A DNA stretch of 6,176 nt from Deltaproteobacteria bacterium (GTDB lineage: Bacteria; Myxococcota; XYA12-FULL-58-9; JAUUZB01), in contig JAUUZB010000285.1 in the NCBI GenBank assembly GCA_030590185.1, forward strand, positions 1-6,176. The letters are read 5' to 3'. Below the pieces are notes generated by a model. The model was not told the DNA's origin and made no database searches. It saw nothing but the letters and a program-made list of their open reading frames with translations. How positions within the stretch are numbered: position 1 is the first letter of the stretch; every line of letters starts with the position of its first letter. Positions 5,482-6,176 of the stretch are shown piece after piece. The position numbers and the translations under genes were made by a program.

Positions 5482-6176
5482 ATGCCGAACGCATACATGG
5501 GCAAGGTTCTCTGGGTCGACCTTAGCGCGGGCACCACCCGCATCGAGGAGGTCGACGATCGCGTGTACGAAGAGGTGCTCTCCGGCGCGGGCCTCGCGGC
5601 GCGCATCCTCTACGATAAAATCCCGGCGGACGCGGACCCACTCGGCCCGGACAACATCCTCGCCTTCGTCTCGGGTCTACTCACCGGCACCAGCGTCCAA
5701 TTCTCCGGCCGCTGGATCCTCGCCGGCAAGTCGCCGCTCACCGGCGGTTGGGGCGACGCCAACTGCGGCGGCCACCTGTCACCGGCGATCAAGCGCTGCG
5801 GCGTGGACGGCATCTTCTTCACCGGCGTCTCCGCAAAACCGGTCTACCTAAAAGTATCCCCCGACGGGGCCGAGCTGATCGACGCCGCCCACCTCTGGGG
5901 CAAGGACGCCATCGAGACCGAGATCGCCCTGCGCGAGGAGATCGGCCAGAAGAGCGCGCAGTTCGCGACCATCGGCCAGGCAGCGGAGAACCTGTCGCTC
6001 ATCTCCGGGGTGGTCACCGACGGCGGTCGGATCGCGGCCCGCTCCGGTCTCGGGGCGGTGATGGGCGCCAAGAAGCTCAAGGCGATCTCCGTCTCGGGCA
6101 CTGGCCGGCCGTCGATCGCTGACCCAGACGCGTTCAACACGTTTGTGCGTCAGGTCAGTAAGGAGATTCGCACCTA
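5482..6176 (+). CDS. Aldehyde:ferredoxin oxidoreductase family protein, N-terminal part (3' end outside window)
   Basis: The frame is open from ATG 5482 to the last base, giving 231 residues of what is usually a protein of about 600 residues or more. Family marks are GKVLWVDLSAGTTRIEEV at 7-24, LSGAGLAARIL (33-43), the GKSPLTGGWGDANCGG block (82-97), IKRCGVDGIFFTG (103-115), PVYLKV, LWGKDAIETE, ATIGQAAENLSLISGV (162-177), and ARSGLGAVMGAKKLKAISVSG (186-206). This is the N-terminal domain that binds the tungsten bispterin cofactor. The cysteines that would bind the 4Fe-4S cluster lie further on and are not visible. Enzymes of this family oxidise aldehydes to acids using ferredoxin, or, as in BamB-type proteins, act in aromatic acyl-CoA reduction; the subfamily cannot be decided from this part. 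It is probably cytosolic. No small electron-transfer subunit gene precedes it; direct repeat B occupies its upstream region. Confidence 0.92.
   Translation, partial: MPNAYMGKVLWVDLSAGTTRIEEVDDRVYEEVLSGAGLAARILYDKIPADADPLGPDNILAFVSGLLTGTSVQFSGRWILAGKSPLTGGWGDANCGGHLSPAIKRCGVDGIFFTGVSAKPVYLKVSPDGAELIDAAHLWGKDAIETEIALREEIGQKSAQFATIGQAAENLSLISGVVTDGGRIAARSGLGAVMGAKKLKAISVSGTGRPSIADPDAFNTFVRQVSKEIRT

Overview
The window is GC-rich and almost fully coding. It suggests a proteobacterium-like or similar high-GC bacterium with some anaerobic metabolism. The case for this is an aldehyde:ferredoxin oxidoreductase-family gene, a DUF3089 hydrolase and strong GGAG-type ribosome binding sites. The lineage call is weak, because no rRNA or taxonomic marker is present.

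Left third (1-2537, + strand): a tight operon of three genes. The first is the C-terminal part of a beta-rich, propeller-like protein of unknown function. The second is an enlarged nicotinamidase/isochorismatase-like cysteine hydrolase with its catalytic triad and metal ligands visible. The third is a von Willebrand A protein with a complete MIDAS metal site. Spacings are 12 and 23 nt, each with a good Shine-Dalgarno. The combination resembles vWA/beta-propeller signalling or conflict operons, but the diagnostic partner (a MoxR-type ATPase) would lie outside the window, so this is only a hypothesis.

Middle (2485-3714, - strand): a DUF3089 alpha/beta-hydrolase with an N-terminal membrane or signal segment. 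It converges on the vWA gene and overlaps its 3' end by 53 bp.

Right-middle (3728-5470): a 1.7-kb cassette bracketed by two 62-bp imperfect direct repeats (53/62 identical, copies offset by exactly 1681 bp). Inside are two translationally coupled minus-strand genes sharing an ATGA overlap: a DUF6036/AbiEii-like nucleotidyltransferase, then a winged-helix protein. An AT-rich inverted repeat precedes the pair and may be its operator. This looks like a toxin-antitoxin or abortive-infection-like module in toxin-first order, and is the most interesting part of the window. No transposase, integrase or CRISPR array is present.

Right end (5482-6176, + strand): the N-terminal 231 codons of an aldehyde:ferredoxin oxidoreductase-family tungsten enzyme, truncated by the window edge. 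Its start codon lies 11 nt after the right repeat, so the cassette sits exactly between the DUF3089 gene and the oxidoreductase gene, which may once have been divergent neighbours.
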